Part shown: positions 1 through 8,102 of the stretch, one piece after another | Layout: the number at the start of each line of letters is the position of its first letter | Numbering within the stretch: the first letter of the stretch is position 1 | Origin: Tersicoccus solisilvae | GTDB taxonomy: Bacteria > Actinomycetota > Actinomycetes > Actinomycetales > Micrococcaceae | DNA: 64,000 bases | Assembly (NCBI RefSeq): GCF_014643255.1 | Contig: NZ_BMJI01000013.1 | Coordinates: 21,363 to 85,362, forward strand | Reading direction: 5' to 3' | Notes under the pieces: model-generated | The model's input: only the letters and a program-made list of their open reading frames with translations | The model's database searches: none | What the model was told of the DNA's origin: nothing | Made by a program: the position numbers and the translations under genes

Positions 1-825
1 TTGCACGCCGGTTTCGTCGGGCGCGGCATGCTGGACGCCGCGGTGCCCGGCGCGGTGTTCACCTCGCCCACGCCGGACGCGATCATCCCGGCGACCGCCG
101 CGGTGGACGGCGGTGCCGGCGTCGTGCACATCGTGAAGAACTACACGGGCGACGTGCTCAACTTCGAGGCCGCCGCGGAGATGGCCGAGGCCGAGGGCAG
201 CACCGTGCGCCAGGTGCTGGTCAACGACGACGTGGCCGTCGAGGACTCGCTGTACACCGCGGGCCGGCGCGGCGTCGCCGGCACCGTGCTCGTCGAGAAG
301 ATCGCCGGTGCCGCCGCCGAACGCGGGGACGACCTGGACGCCGTCGTCGCCGTCGCCGAGCGGGTGGTCGCCAACGTCCGCTCGATGGGGGTGGCCCTGA
401 CCCCGTGCACGGTCCCGCACGCGGGGGACCCGAGCTTCGACCTGCGCGACGACGAGATCGAGATCGGCATCGGCATCCACGGGGAGCCGGGCCGCCGCCG
501 GGGCAAGCTCGAACCGGCCGATGCCATCACCGAGCACCTGCTGCAACCGGTGCTCGACGACCTCGGCATCGGCTCCGGCGAGCGGGCACTGCTGTTCATC
601 AACGGGATGGGCGGCACCCCGCTCTCCGAGTTGTACATCGTGTACCGGGCGGCGGCCGCGCTGCTGGACCGCAGCGGGATCGGCATCGCCCGCTCGCTGG
701 TCGGCAACTACACGACGTCCCTGGAGATGCAGGGGGCGTCCGTGACGGTGCTGCGGGTCGACGACGACATGCTCACCCTGTGGGACGAGCCCGTGCTCAC
801 CGCCGCGCTGCGGTGGGGGGCCTGA
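1..825 (+). CDS. dhaK: Dihydroxyacetone kinase subunit DhaK (5' end outside window)
   Basis: The substrate-binding subunit of PTS-dependent dihydroxyacetone kinase, which holds dihydroxyacetone covalently on a histidine while DhaL phosphorylates it. The visible 274 residues match the family from about residue 58 of a normal 330-residue DhaK; the first codon here (TTG) is internal, so the gene is cut by the window edge, not truncated in the genome. Family landmarks are the run FTSPTPD, KNYTGD near residue 46, and GIGIHGEPG with the substrate-binding His at about residue 160. The C-terminus ends in the usual ALRWG. It is followed after 2 nt by dhaL and then dhaM, so the three form one operon. 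Cytoplasmic. Confidence 0.96.
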   Translation: MHAGFVGRGMLDAAVPGAVFTSPTPDAIIPATAAVDGGAGVVHIVKNYTGDVLNFEAAAEMAEAEGSTVRQVLVNDDVAVEDSLYTAGRRGVAGTVLVEKIAGAAAERGDDLDAVVAVAERVVANVRSMGVALTPCTVPHAGDPSFDLRDDEIEIGIGIHGEPGRRRGKLEPADAITEHLLQPVLDDLGIGSGERALLFINGMGGTPLSELYIVYRAAAALLDRSGIGIARSLVGNYTTSLEMQGASVTVLRVDDDMLTLWDEPVLTAALRWGA

Positions 826-827
826 CC

Positions 828-1499
828 GTGGCGGGCGACGCCCTGGACACGGCGTGGGCGGTGCGCTGGGTGCGCGCCGCCGCCGACGCGATGGCGGAGC
901 ACCGCCGGGAGCTGATCGATCTGGACCGGGCGATCGGCGACGGCGACCACGGCGAGAACATGGACCGCGGCTTCAGCGCCGCCCGCGAGAAGCTCGAGGA
1001 GGAGTTCGCGGGCCCGGGCGCGGTGCTGAAGATGGTCGCCATGACGCTGATGTCCAAGGTCGGCGGCGCGGCCGGGCCGCTGTACGGCACGGCGTTCCTG
1101 CGGGCCGCCACCAGCCTGGGCGACGCCGACGCGTCCGCGGAGGCCGTCGCGGCAGCACTCACCGCCGCCCGCGACGGCGTCGTCAGCCGCGGCAAGGCCG
1201 AGGTGGGCGACGCGACCATGGTCGACGCGTGGACGCCGGCCGTGGACGCGGCCACGCAGGCGGCGTCCGCCGGTGATTCGCCGGCCGCGGTGCTGGCCGC
1301 CGCCGCCGACGCCGCGCAGACCGGGGCGGAGTCCACCGACGAGCTGCAGGCCCGGAAGGGCCGAGCCAGCTACCTCGGCGAGCGCAGTGTCGGTCACCGG
1401 GACCCGGGCGCTGTCTCCACCGTCCTGCTGTTGCGGGCCGCCGCCGACGCCGCCGCCACGGGTGCGGGGACGGCGTCGGGCGACGGGTCCGGCGCGTGA
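828..1499 (+). CDS. dhaL: Dihydroxyacetone kinase ADP-binding subunit DhaL
   Basis: The nucleotide-carrying subunit of the Dha kinase. It keeps a bound ADP that is recharged by DhaM and passes phosphate to dihydroxyacetone on DhaK. The 223-residue protein (GTG start, 2 nt after the dhaK stop) has the metal/ADP motif AIGDGDHGENM near residue 31, the SKVGGAAGPLYGT segment, and the C-terminal KGRASYLGERSVGHRDPGA motif in two adjoining blocks, all typical of DhaL. Length is normal (about 210). The stop overlaps the GTG start of dhaM, which suggests coupled translation. An alternative in-frame start further upstream would lie inside dhaK and is not supported. Confidence 0.95.
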   Translation: MAGDALDTAWAVRWVRAAADAMAEHRRELIDLDRAIGDGDHGENMDRGFSAAREKLEEEFAGPGAVLKMVAMTLMSKVGGAAGPLYGTAFLRAATSLGDADASAEAVAAALTAARDGVVSRGKAEVGDATMVDAWTPAVDAATQAASAGDSPAAVLAAAADAAQTGAESTDELQARKGRASYLGERSVGHRDPGAVSTVLLLRAAADAAATGAGTASGDGSGA

Positions 1500-2203
1500 G
1501 CGTCGGCCTGGTCGTCGTCTCGCACAGCCCGAAGATCGCCGAGGGCGTGCGCGACCTCGCGGCCCAGATGGCCGCCGACGTGCGGATCGTTCCCGCCGGG
1601 GGCACCGACGAGGGCGGTATCGGCACCAGCTTCTCCGTCGTGATGGCGGCGGTCGAGTCCGCGCAGAGCGGTGACGGCGTCGTCGTGCTCACCGACCTCG
1701 GCTCCGCCGTGATGACCGCGGACTCCGTACTCGAGTTCCTCGACGACGACGCCCGCGCGCTCGTGCGGGTGCCGGACGCGCCGCTGGTGGAGGGCGCGGT
1801 GGCCGCCGCGGTCGCCGCACAGGGCGGGGCGGACCTGGACCGGGTGACCGCCGACGCGGTGGCCGCGGGAGGCCCCGGCTCACCGTCGACGGGGGCCGCG
1901 TCCGGCGGTGCCGACGCCGGTGCCGATCGCGCGGGCGCCGCCGACGAGACCGCGACCGGCTCCTTCACCCTCGTCAACGCGGTCGGCCTGCATGCCCGCC
2001 CGGCCGCGATGCTCGCCCAGGCGCTCGGCGCGCTCGACGCGCAGACCGAGGTGAACGGCGTCGACGGCGCCTCCGTGACGATGCTGATGACGCTCGCCGC
2101 CGGGCAGGGGTCGACCCTCACCGTCCGGTCCAGCGGGCCCGACGCGGAGCGCGCGATCCAGACCGTGGGCGACCTGGTGGGCCGCGGCTTCGACGAGGAC
2201 TGA
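1496..2203 (+). CDS. dhaM: PTS-type phosphoryl carrier DhaM (EIIA-HPr form)
   Basis: The phosphoryl donor that recharges ADP on DhaL with phosphate from the PTS. The 235-residue protein has two domains. Residues 1-125 form a mannose-EIIA-like domain (VVVSHSPKIAEG, phospho-His at about 9). Residues about 155-235 form an HPr domain with NAVGLHARPAA, where the His is the phosphorylation site. A Gly/Ala/Asp linker joins them. The EI-like third domain found in E. coli DhaM is absent, so EI must come from elsewhere in the genome. It is the last gene of dhaKLM. Only 45 nt separate it from the convergent mutY. Confidence 0.94.
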   Translation: MSVGLVVVSHSPKIAEGVRDLAAQMAADVRIVPAGGTDEGGIGTSFSVVMAAVESAQSGDGVVVLTDLGSAVMTADSVLEFLDDDARALVRVPDAPLVEGAVAAAVAAQGGADLDRVTADAVAAGGPGSPSTGAASGGADAGADRAGAADETATGSFTLVNAVGLHARPAAMLAQALGALDAQTEVNGVDGASVTMLMTLAAGQGSTLTVRSSGPDAERAIQTVGDLVGRGFDED

Positions 2204-2248
2204 GCCCCGCTCCTCCTGCCCCGAGGCCGGCCCGGGGTGGGTCCGAAC

Positions 2249-3295
2249 TCAGTCGGGCAGGCGGACGGTCCTCCCGTCGTCGTCGCGCGTGCCGCCCGCG
2301 CCGTCCAGCCTGACCAGTCCGTCTGCCGCCAGGCCACCCAGCGCGGAACGGATGCGGTCCTCGTCGTGGCCGAGTCCGGCCAGGGTCCGCAGGGCTCGGC
2401 CGTGCGTGGCCGGCTCGGCCGATGCCGCCGCGGAGGTGCCGGTGAGATCGACGGTGGCTCCGGTCGCGGTCCGTACCAGCGCCTCCACGTCGACGGGACC
2501 GGCCGCCTCGCGCACGACCGCGAGGATCGCGCCGCGCAGCTGCCGGGTAGTGCCGGCCCACGCCTGGCCGGTGGGGCGGTGTTCCGGTGCGGGGCGTCCG
2601 GCCGCGAGCCAGGCGCAGCGGTCGGCGAGGGGGCAGTCGTCGCACCGGGGGGAGCGAGCCGTGCACACGAGCGCGCCGAGCTCCATCACGGCGACGTTCC
2701 ACACCGCGGCCTCGGCGTCGTCGGCGGGCAGCAGGTCGCGGGCGAGCCGGGTCTCGGCGACGGTCTGCGAGGGGCGGGGCAGGGCGCGGCCGTGCAGGAC
2801 GCGCGTGAACACGCGCCGGATGTTGGTGTCCAGCACGACGGTGCGGCGCCCGTGGGCGAAGGCGGCGACGGCGGCGGCGGTGTAGGCGCCCACGCCGGGC
2901 AGCGCGAGCAGCGCTTCCTCGTCGTCGGGCACCCGGCCGCCGTGCCGGGTGGTGATCGCGGTGGCCGCCGCGTGCAGGCGCAGCGCGCGCCGCGGGTAGC
3001 CCAGGCGGCCCCAGGCGCGCACCGCCTCCCCGCTCGGCACCGCGGCCAGGTCCGCCGGCGTCGGCCACCGGGCGAGCCACTGCTCCCACACCGGGAGCAC
3101 GCGCACCACCGGGGTCTGCTGCAGCATGAACTCGCTGACCAGCACGGCCCAGGCGGTGCGCTCCGCCGCACGCCATGGCAGCGTCCGGGCGTGCCGCCCG
3201 TACCAGTCGATCACGGTGGCGTGCAGATCGGCGGTCGCGTCCGGATCGGCGGGATCGACGACCGCAGCCGTCGTGCTCGATGCCGCCTGCGTCAT
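2249..3295 (-). CDS. mutY: A/G-specific adenine glycosylase MutY
   Basis: Removes adenine mispaired with 8-oxoguanine or guanine in base-excision repair. The 348-residue product begins at an ATG (MTQAASS); the open frame continues further upstream but crosses the neighbouring gene and looks non-coding. Visible motifs are the catalytic-Glu region LVSEFMLQQTPV, the helix-hairpin-helix LPGVGAYTAAAV followed by VVLDTNIRRVF with the conserved Asp, and a [4Fe-4S] loop with C-x6-C-x2-C-x5-C spacing (CTARSPRCDDCPLADRC). The family's C-terminal 8-oxoG recognition domain is poorly conserved here: the last 90 residues are a short divergent tail. The family assignment is firm. Confidence 0.93.
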   Translation of the reverse strand: MTQAASSTTAAVVDPADPDATADLHATVIDWYGRHARTLPWRAAERTAWAVLVSEFMLQQTPVVRVLPVWEQWLARWPTPADLAAVPSGEAVRAWGRLGYPRRALRLHAAATAITTRHGGRVPDDEEALLALPGVGAYTAAAVAAFAHGRRTVVLDTNIRRVFTRVLHGRALPRPSQTVAETRLARDLLPADDAEAAVWNVAVMELGALVCTARSPRCDDCPLADRCAWLAAGRPAPEHRPTGQAWAGTTRQLRGAILAVVREAAGPVDVEALVRTATGATVDLTGTSAAASAEPATHGRALRTLAGLGHDEDRIRSALGGLAADGLVRLDGAGGTRDDDGRTVRLPD

Positions 3296-3380
3296 GCTCT
3301 CGATGCTAGGGCAGCAGGCAGGCTCGGCCCGGCGGCGCGTCACCCGGGACGCGTCCACGGGCGCCACTACGCTGGAGGGC

Positions 3381-4025
3381 ATGCCAACGAACGGAAGCGG
3401 CCGCGGGCCCAGTGCGGCCACCTTCCGGCGTCGCCGGCTGGTCGCCGCCCTCGTCGTGCTCGTGCTCGTCGTCGCGCTGCTCGGCGGGGTGATCGCCCTG
3501 TTCACCGCCGTCGGCGGCAGCACCGCCTCCGGTTCCGCGACCGGCCGACCCGGCGACGGCGGTACCGCGTCCGCGACGCCCGCCCCGACGTCGAGCCGGC
3601 CCACCTCCAAGCCGTCGAGCGCCTCACCCACCCCGACGCCCACGTGCGACCCCGCCAAGGTGACCGTGGAGGCGGCGACGGACAAGGCGGTGTACGCGCC
3701 GGGCGAGAAGCCGCTGCTGACGCTGCGGGTGATCAACGGCAATGCCGTGCCCTGCGAGGTCAACGTGGGCACCAGCCAGATGGAGTTCGTCATCACCAGC
3801 GGCAACGACCGGGTCTTCTCCTCGAAGGACTGCCAGGTGGAGCCGTCGGACAACAAGAAGCGGCTGGCCGCGGGCGCCACCGACTCGGCGAACTTCCCCT
3901 GGAACCGCAACCGGTCGACGACCGGCTGCGCGGCGGTGAAGACCGAACCGCGGCCCGGGTACTACCGGCTGGAGGTCAAGCTCGGGGACCGGGCCGGCGG
4001 GCAGACCATGTTCCAGTTGCAGTGA
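3381..4025 (+). CDS. Membrane-anchored extracytoplasmic protein of unknown function
   Basis: A 214-residue protein. A basic N-terminus (FRRRR near 16) is followed by one hydrophobic helix at about 21-45 (LVAALVVLVLVVALLGGV), then a Ser/Thr/Pro-rich spacer to about 90 (PTSSRPTSKPSSASPTPTPT) and a folded domain to the end. This is a type II or signal-anchor layout with the C-terminal domain outside the cell. The domain holds paired cysteines that could form disulphides. It is divergent from mutY (85 nt) and its 3' end faces disA. In mycobacteria a conserved membrane protein also sits beside disA, so the neighbourhood is probably ancestral. Function unknown. Confidence 0.75.
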   Translation: MPTNGSGRGPSAATFRRRRLVAALVVLVLVVALLGGVIALFTAVGGSTASGSATGRPGDGGTASATPAPTSSRPTSKPSSASPTPTPTCDPAKVTVEAATDKAVYAPGEKPLLTLRVINGNAVPCEVNVGTSQMEFVITSGNDRVFSSKDCQVEPSDNKKRLAAGATDSANFPWNRNRSTTGCAAVKTEPRPGYYRLEVKLGDRAGGQTMFQLQ

Positions 4026-4054
4026 CCGTCGCGGTGCGGCCCCGCTGACCGCCG

Positions 4055-5119
4055 TCAGCCGAAGCGGTCCAGCAGACTCGTCTCCGCGATCCGGGACAGG
4101 GTCTCGCGCACCAGCCGGGCGCGCTGTTCCCCGACGCCGTCGACGGTCATCAGGTCCTCGACGTTCGCGGCCATCAGGGTCTGCAGGTCACCGAACCGGG
4201 AGATCAGCCGTTCGATCACCGGGCGGGGCAGCGCCTGCATCCCGGCCAGGAGCCGGTAACCGCTGGGCTGGACGGGCGCCTCCAGGTTGTCGCCGGCGCG
4301 GATCAGCCCGACCGCCTGGGCGATCACGGCCAGGTCCACCATCTCCGCGGACGTCAGCCCCCGCAGCGTGGCCACCGCGGCGTCCACCTGGTCGGGGGTC
4401 AACTCCGTGCCGAGGTAGTCGCCGAGCAGCATCTGGCTGTCCGGCCCGAGCCCGGTGGACAGTTCCTCCAGCTGCAGGTCGACGAGCCGGCCGTCGGTCC
4501 CGAGCTCCGTCACGTACTGGCGGATCTCGTCCGAGATGCGGCGCACCATCTCCTGGCGCTGCAGGGTGATGGCCACCTCCCGGACGGTCGCGACGGCCTC
4601 GATCTCCGACGCGGAGAGGGCGGTCGTCACCTGGTCCAGCCGGTTGCGGTAGCGCTCCAGGGTCTGCAGCGCCTGGTTGGCGCGGGCGAGGATCGCGGCG
4701 GAGCCCTCCAGCACGTGCTTGCTGGCCCCCATGTACAGTCCGATGATCCCCATCGACTGGCTGACGGACACGACCGGCAGCCCGGTCTGCCGGGCCACCC
4801 GCTCGGCCGTGCGGTGCCGGGTGCCGGTCTCCGACGTCTCGATCGACGGGTCCGGCATCAGGTGCACGCCGGCGCGGACGATGCGGGTCAGGTCCCGGTC
4901 GACGACGATCGCCCCGTCCAGCTTCGCCAGTTCCCGCAGCCGGGTGGCGGAGAACTCGATCCCGATGTCGAATCCGCCGGTGCAGAGCCGTTCGACGGTG
5001 CGGTCCCAACCGAGCACGATCAGGGCGCCGGTGCGACCGTTGAGGATGCGCTCGATGCCGTCCCGCAGGGCGGTGCCCGGAGCCAGCCGCGCCAGCGTCT
5101 CCCGCGGCATGCTGCTCAT
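4055..5119 (-). CDS. disA: DNA integrity scanning diadenylate cyclase DisA
   Basis: Makes the second messenger c-di-AMP from two ATP, and in characterised homologues also binds branched DNA. The 354-residue protein has the N-terminal DAC domain with LDGAIVVD (DGA motif, about residues 68-75) and GTRHRTAER (RHR motif, about 103-111), a central helical spine, and a C-terminal helix-hairpin-helix domain (VDGVGEQRARLVRETL). Length is typical. It lies downstream of radA on the same strand with an 80-nt gap, an arrangement conserved in actinobacteria and Bacillus, where RadA restrains DisA. It starts at ATG with an alternative ATG three codons in. Confidence 0.96.
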   Translation of the reverse strand: MSSMPRETLARLAPGTALRDGIERILNGRTGALIVLGWDRTVERLCTGGFDIGIEFSATRLRELAKLDGAIVVDRDLTRIVRAGVHLMPDPSIETSETGTRHRTAERVARQTGLPVVSVSQSMGIIGLYMGASKHVLEGSAAILARANQALQTLERYRNRLDQVTTALSASEIEAVATVREVAITLQRQEMVRRISDEIRQYVTELGTDGRLVDLQLEELSTGLGPDSQMLLGDYLGTELTPDQVDAAVATLRGLTSAEMVDLAVIAQAVGLIRAGDNLEAPVQPSGYRLLAGMQALPRPVIERLISRFGDLQTLMAANVEDLMTVDGVGEQRARLVRETLSRIAETSLLDRFG

Positions 5120-5199
5120 CGGTCGCCTCGCTCCTGGTGGTGGGCCGGCCGGCCCGACGGGTACCGTCCGAGCCTAGTCCAGGCCCGCCGTTCCGGGCG

Positions 5200-6606
5200 T
5201 CAGCCCTCCGGTGTGCCGGGGTAGAGGACGGCCAGGGCCTCGTTGAGCGAGGACACCTCCCGGACGGTCACCCCGGCGGGGCCGATCACCGGGCCGTGGG
5301 GGGCGGCGGGCACGATGGCGTGGGTGTACCCCAGCCGCGCCGCCTCCTGCACCCGGCGCAGGATCTCCGGCACCGGACGTACCTCGCCGGCCAGGCCCAC
5401 CTCGCCGAAGGCGATCATGTTCCGGCGCACCGCCTCGCCCCGCTTCGCGGACGCCAACGCCAGGGCGACGGCCAGATCGGCGGCCGGCTCGGTGAGCCGC
5501 ACCCCGCCGACGGTGGCGACGTAGCTCTCGTCGCCGCCGACCGCGTAGCCGGCACGCTGCTGCAACACGGCCAGCAGCATCGACACCCGGGACGAGTCGA
5601 GCCCGCTGGTCGCCCGGCGGGTGCCGCCGGGGGCGGACGGCGCGAGCAGCGCCTGCACCTCGGCGACCAGCGGCCGGCGCCCCTCCAGGGTCACCGTGAC
5701 GCACGTGCCGGGCACCGGCTCCCGGGTGCGGGAGATGAACAGGCCGCTCGGGTCGGCCAGCCCGGTGATGCCGTCCTCCGTCAGGTCGAAGCAGCCCACC
5801 TCGTCGGTGGGGCCGAACCGGTTCTTCGTGGCGCGCAGCAGCCGCAGCCGGGAGTGCCGCTCCCCGTCGAACTGGCAGACCACGTCCACCAGGTGCTCGA
5901 GCAGTCGGGGGCCGGCGATGGACCCGTCCTTGGTCACGTGCCCGACGAGCAGGGTGGTCATGTTCCGCTTCTTCGCCGCCGCGATCAGGGAGGCCGCCAC
6001 CTCCCGCACCTGCGTGACGCCGCCGGCCACCCCGTCCACCTCGGCGCTGGAGAGGGTCTGCACCGAGTCGATCACCAGCAGCCGCGGGTCCAGGGCCTCG
6101 ACGTGGGCCAGTGCGGTGCCCAGGTCCGTCTCCGCGGTCAGGTACAGCCGCTCCGCGACCGCGTCGATGCGCTCGGCCCGCAGCTTCACCTGCGCGGCCG
6201 ACTCCTCACCCGTCACGTACAGCACGTCGCTGCCCCGGCCGGCGAGTTTCGCGGAGACGTCCAGCAGCAGCGTCGACTTGCCGACGCCGGGCTCCCCGGC
6301 CATCAGCACCACCGCCCCGGCCACCAGCCCACCACCGAGCACGCGGTCCAGCTCGTCGACGCCGGTCCGCAGGTAGGCGGCCGCCGTCGCATCGACCTCG
6401 GTGATCCGCTGGGCGGGGGCGGCGACGCGGGAGGCCGCCGTCGTGCGCCCCACCGACGGCCCGCCGACCTCCTCGATGCTGCCCCACGCCTGGCACTGGC
6501 TGCACCGGCCCATCCACTTCGCGGTGGTCGCCCCGCACTCGGCGCACCGGTAGCTGGCGGTGCGGGGGGTCCCGGGGCGGCGGGACGTGGTGGTGCGCGT
6601 GCTCAT
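5200..6606 (-). CDS. radA: DNA repair protein RadA (Sms)
   Basis: RecA-like ATPase that drives branch migration of recombination intermediates. The 468-residue product has an N-terminal zinc finger with C-x2-C and C-x2-C pairs (CAECG and CSQCQAW, about 20-40), Walker A GEPGVGKSTLL (about 107), the RadA-specific KNRFG motif (about 262), and a C-terminal Lon-protease-like domain ending near VREVSSLNEALAVL. All family landmarks are intact. It is the first gene of radA-disA. Its promoter region contains the palindromic repeat at 6652-6724. Cytoplasmic. Confidence 0.96.
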   Translation of the reverse strand: MSTRTTTSRRPGTPRTASYRCAECGATTAKWMGRCSQCQAWGSIEEVGGPSVGRTTAASRVAAPAQRITEVDATAAAYLRTGVDELDRVLGGGLVAGAVVLMAGEPGVGKSTLLLDVSAKLAGRGSDVLYVTGEESAAQVKLRAERIDAVAERLYLTAETDLGTALAHVEALDPRLLVIDSVQTLSSAEVDGVAGGVTQVREVAASLIAAAKKRNMTTLLVGHVTKDGSIAGPRLLEHLVDVVCQFDGERHSRLRLLRATKNRFGPTDEVGCFDLTEDGITGLADPSGLFISRTREPVPGTCVTVTLEGRRPLVAEVQALLAPSAPGGTRRATSGLDSSRVSMLLAVLQQRAGYAVGGDESYVATVGGVRLTEPAADLAVALALASAKRGEAVRRNMIAFGEVGLAGEVRPVPEILRRVQEAARLGYTHAIVPAAPHGPVIGPAGVTVREVSSLNEALAVLYPGTPEG

Positions 6607-6651
6607 GGTTCCACCCTAGGCAGCGCCACCGACAGAACCGGGCCCACCCCG

Positions 6652-6724
6652 CGCCAGGTCGTCAATAGATGCACACCCGGCCCCGGATTCGGGGTCGGAT
6701 GGAGCATCTATTGACGAGCTGGCG
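6652..6724. repeat. Palindromic intergenic repeat, copy A
   Basis: Two 21-nt arms (6652-6672 and 6704-6724) are inverted repeats with one mismatch and carry the core CGTCAATAGATG. The 31-nt centre itself can fold (CCCCG-gatt-CGGGG). A second copy with the same arms is at 50523-50594. It sits between the stop of the FUSC gene and the start of radA, both on the minus strand. No T-tract follows, so a classical terminator is not obvious. The arms are clearly more AT-rich than their surroundings. Confidence 0.8.
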
Positions 6725-6738
6725 GAAGAAGAGAGGGG

Positions 6739-7869
6739 TCAGTCCAGGTCGGGCAGGAAGTCCCGGGCGTCCTCGTGGGACAGGCCGGTGGACTCCAGCA
6801 GGTCGACGATCAGCGGGCGCAGCAGCACGACGAGGGTCTCGCCCTCGAGGTGCTGGATGCGCAGCAGCCGGGGGTGCATCCGGGTGGCGACGTCACCGAG
6901 CTCGTACCGGGCCCGCCGGATCAGCCGGTCCCGCCCGTCCGAACGTCGCTCGCCGACGGCGGCGGCCAGCGAGTCCACCGCGTCCGCCAGGTCCTGCAGC
7001 ACGGCGACGATGCTCTCGGCGCCGGGGTCGCTCAGTGCCGCGTGGTTGATCACGGACGCGAGCCGACGGGCGAACACCCGGCTGTTGCGCAGCGCCAGGT
7101 CGACGGCGGACAGGGCATCGGCCAGGTCCGCCAGCTCGCCCCGGTGCCGGCGGTAGGCCGGCGCGAGCGCGGCGACCTCGGTCGACCCCGTCAGGGTCAC
7201 CCGCATCGCGTCGATCGACTTCTGGGTGCCGCGCGCCCGCACCAGCGCGTGCCAGGCCGTCGTCGCGTCGGCCTCCCGCACCGCCGTCGCGCACTCGCGC
7301 AGGATCAGCGCCTGCTCGGTGAGCAGGGAACTGAGCTCGGCGCGCGGCTCCGTGCGAGGATCCCGGGGGACGAGCATCGTGATCAGCAGGGCCATCACCC
7401 CGCCCACGACGGCGTCCACGCTGCGGGTGAAGGGGCCCGAGTCCGGCACCGGGAGCAGCACGACGAGCAGGGACTGCAGGCCCAGCTGGGTGGTGAAGAC
7501 GACGCCCCGGTCGAGGAACCGGGCCAGCATGATGGAGACGAACAGGATGATCGCCGCCTGCCACAACCCGTGGCCGAGCACCTGGATCAACAGCTCGCCG
7601 ACGGCGATGCCCAGGGTGCAGCCGATGCCCACCTCGAGCACCCGGCGCACGCGCGGCTCGCGGGAGAACCCGAGGGACACCAGGCCCGCGGTGGCGGCGA
7701 AGATCGGCCCCCGGTGGCCCAGCACCAGCTCGGCGAACGCGTAGGCGCCCACCCCGCAGACGGTCATCTGCACGGCCGGGAGCACGGACTTGCGCGTCCG
7801 GGACAACCCGACCCGCGAACGCACACGGACGAAGCGGCGGCCTCTGCTCCACACCTCGCTCACGTGCAC
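6739..7869 (-). CDS. FUSC/aromatic acid exporter-like membrane protein
   Basis: A 376-residue integral membrane protein. The first 170 residues hold about five or six hydrophobic helices (for example VLPAVQMTVCGVGAYAFAEL, WQAAIILFVSIMLA, SVDAVVGGVMALLITMLV). The C-terminal 200 residues are soluble and helical, with a leucine-rich tail ending FLPDLD. This is the half-size FUSC (fusaric acid resistance/ArAE-like) layout common in actinobacteria. The substrate is unknown and export activity is only inferred from the family. GTG start. It is divergent from pstS, which has its own control region, and nothing suggests shared function. Confidence 0.72.
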   Translation of the reverse strand: MHVSEVWSRGRRFVRVRSRVGLSRTRKSVLPAVQMTVCGVGAYAFAELVLGHRGPIFAATAGLVSLGFSREPRVRRVLEVGIGCTLGIAVGELLIQVLGHGLWQAAIILFVSIMLARFLDRGVVFTTQLGLQSLLVVLLPVPDSGPFTRSVDAVVGGVMALLITMLVPRDPRTEPRAELSSLLTEQALILRECATAVREADATTAWHALVRARGTQKSIDAMRVTLTGSTEVAALAPAYRRHRGELADLADALSAVDLALRNSRVFARRLASVINHAALSDPGAESIVAVLQDLADAVDSLAAAVGERRSDGRDRLIRRARYELGDVATRMHPRLLRIQHLEGETLVVLLRPLIVDLLESTGLSHEDARDFLPDLD

Positions 7870-7969
7870 GCTCGCCAGTCTAGGGGCGCGGGGATCGCCG
7901 CCGCGGCGTGGACCGGCGCCGAGACGCTGAGACGGGAATCACGCCGGCCGTCGTGAACCGCTGGCCGCC

Positions 7970-7987
7970 GTTAACCTCCCGTTAAGG
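7970..7987 (+). promoter_or_regulatory. PHO-box-like direct repeat upstream of pstS
   Basis: GTTAACC (7970-7976) and GTTAAGG (7981-7987) form two direct repeats spaced 11 nt start to start. This resembles the PhoP direct-repeat box of actinobacteria (GTTcACC-type units at 11-nt steps). A third related unit GTGAACC is at 7953-7959, but its spacing of 17 nt does not fit the period. It lies 116-133 nt before the pstS start. Regulation by phosphate starvation is expected from the family and inferred here. Confidence 0.65.
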
Positions 7988-8102
7988 TGAGGCGCCCGGT
8001 CCCGTCACCTGTCCTGCCTACCGTCACAGCTGTTGTGCTTCGCGACCGTTGCCCGGAATTGGGCCGGCGACGGATCGATCCTCCCAGGTAAAGGACTACA
8101 CA

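Noticed and set aside
3296..3910. N-terminal extension of mutY
   Set aside because: The frame is open for 200 more codons but lies over the plus-strand membrane protein gene and does not look like MutY, which normally starts close to the chosen ATG.
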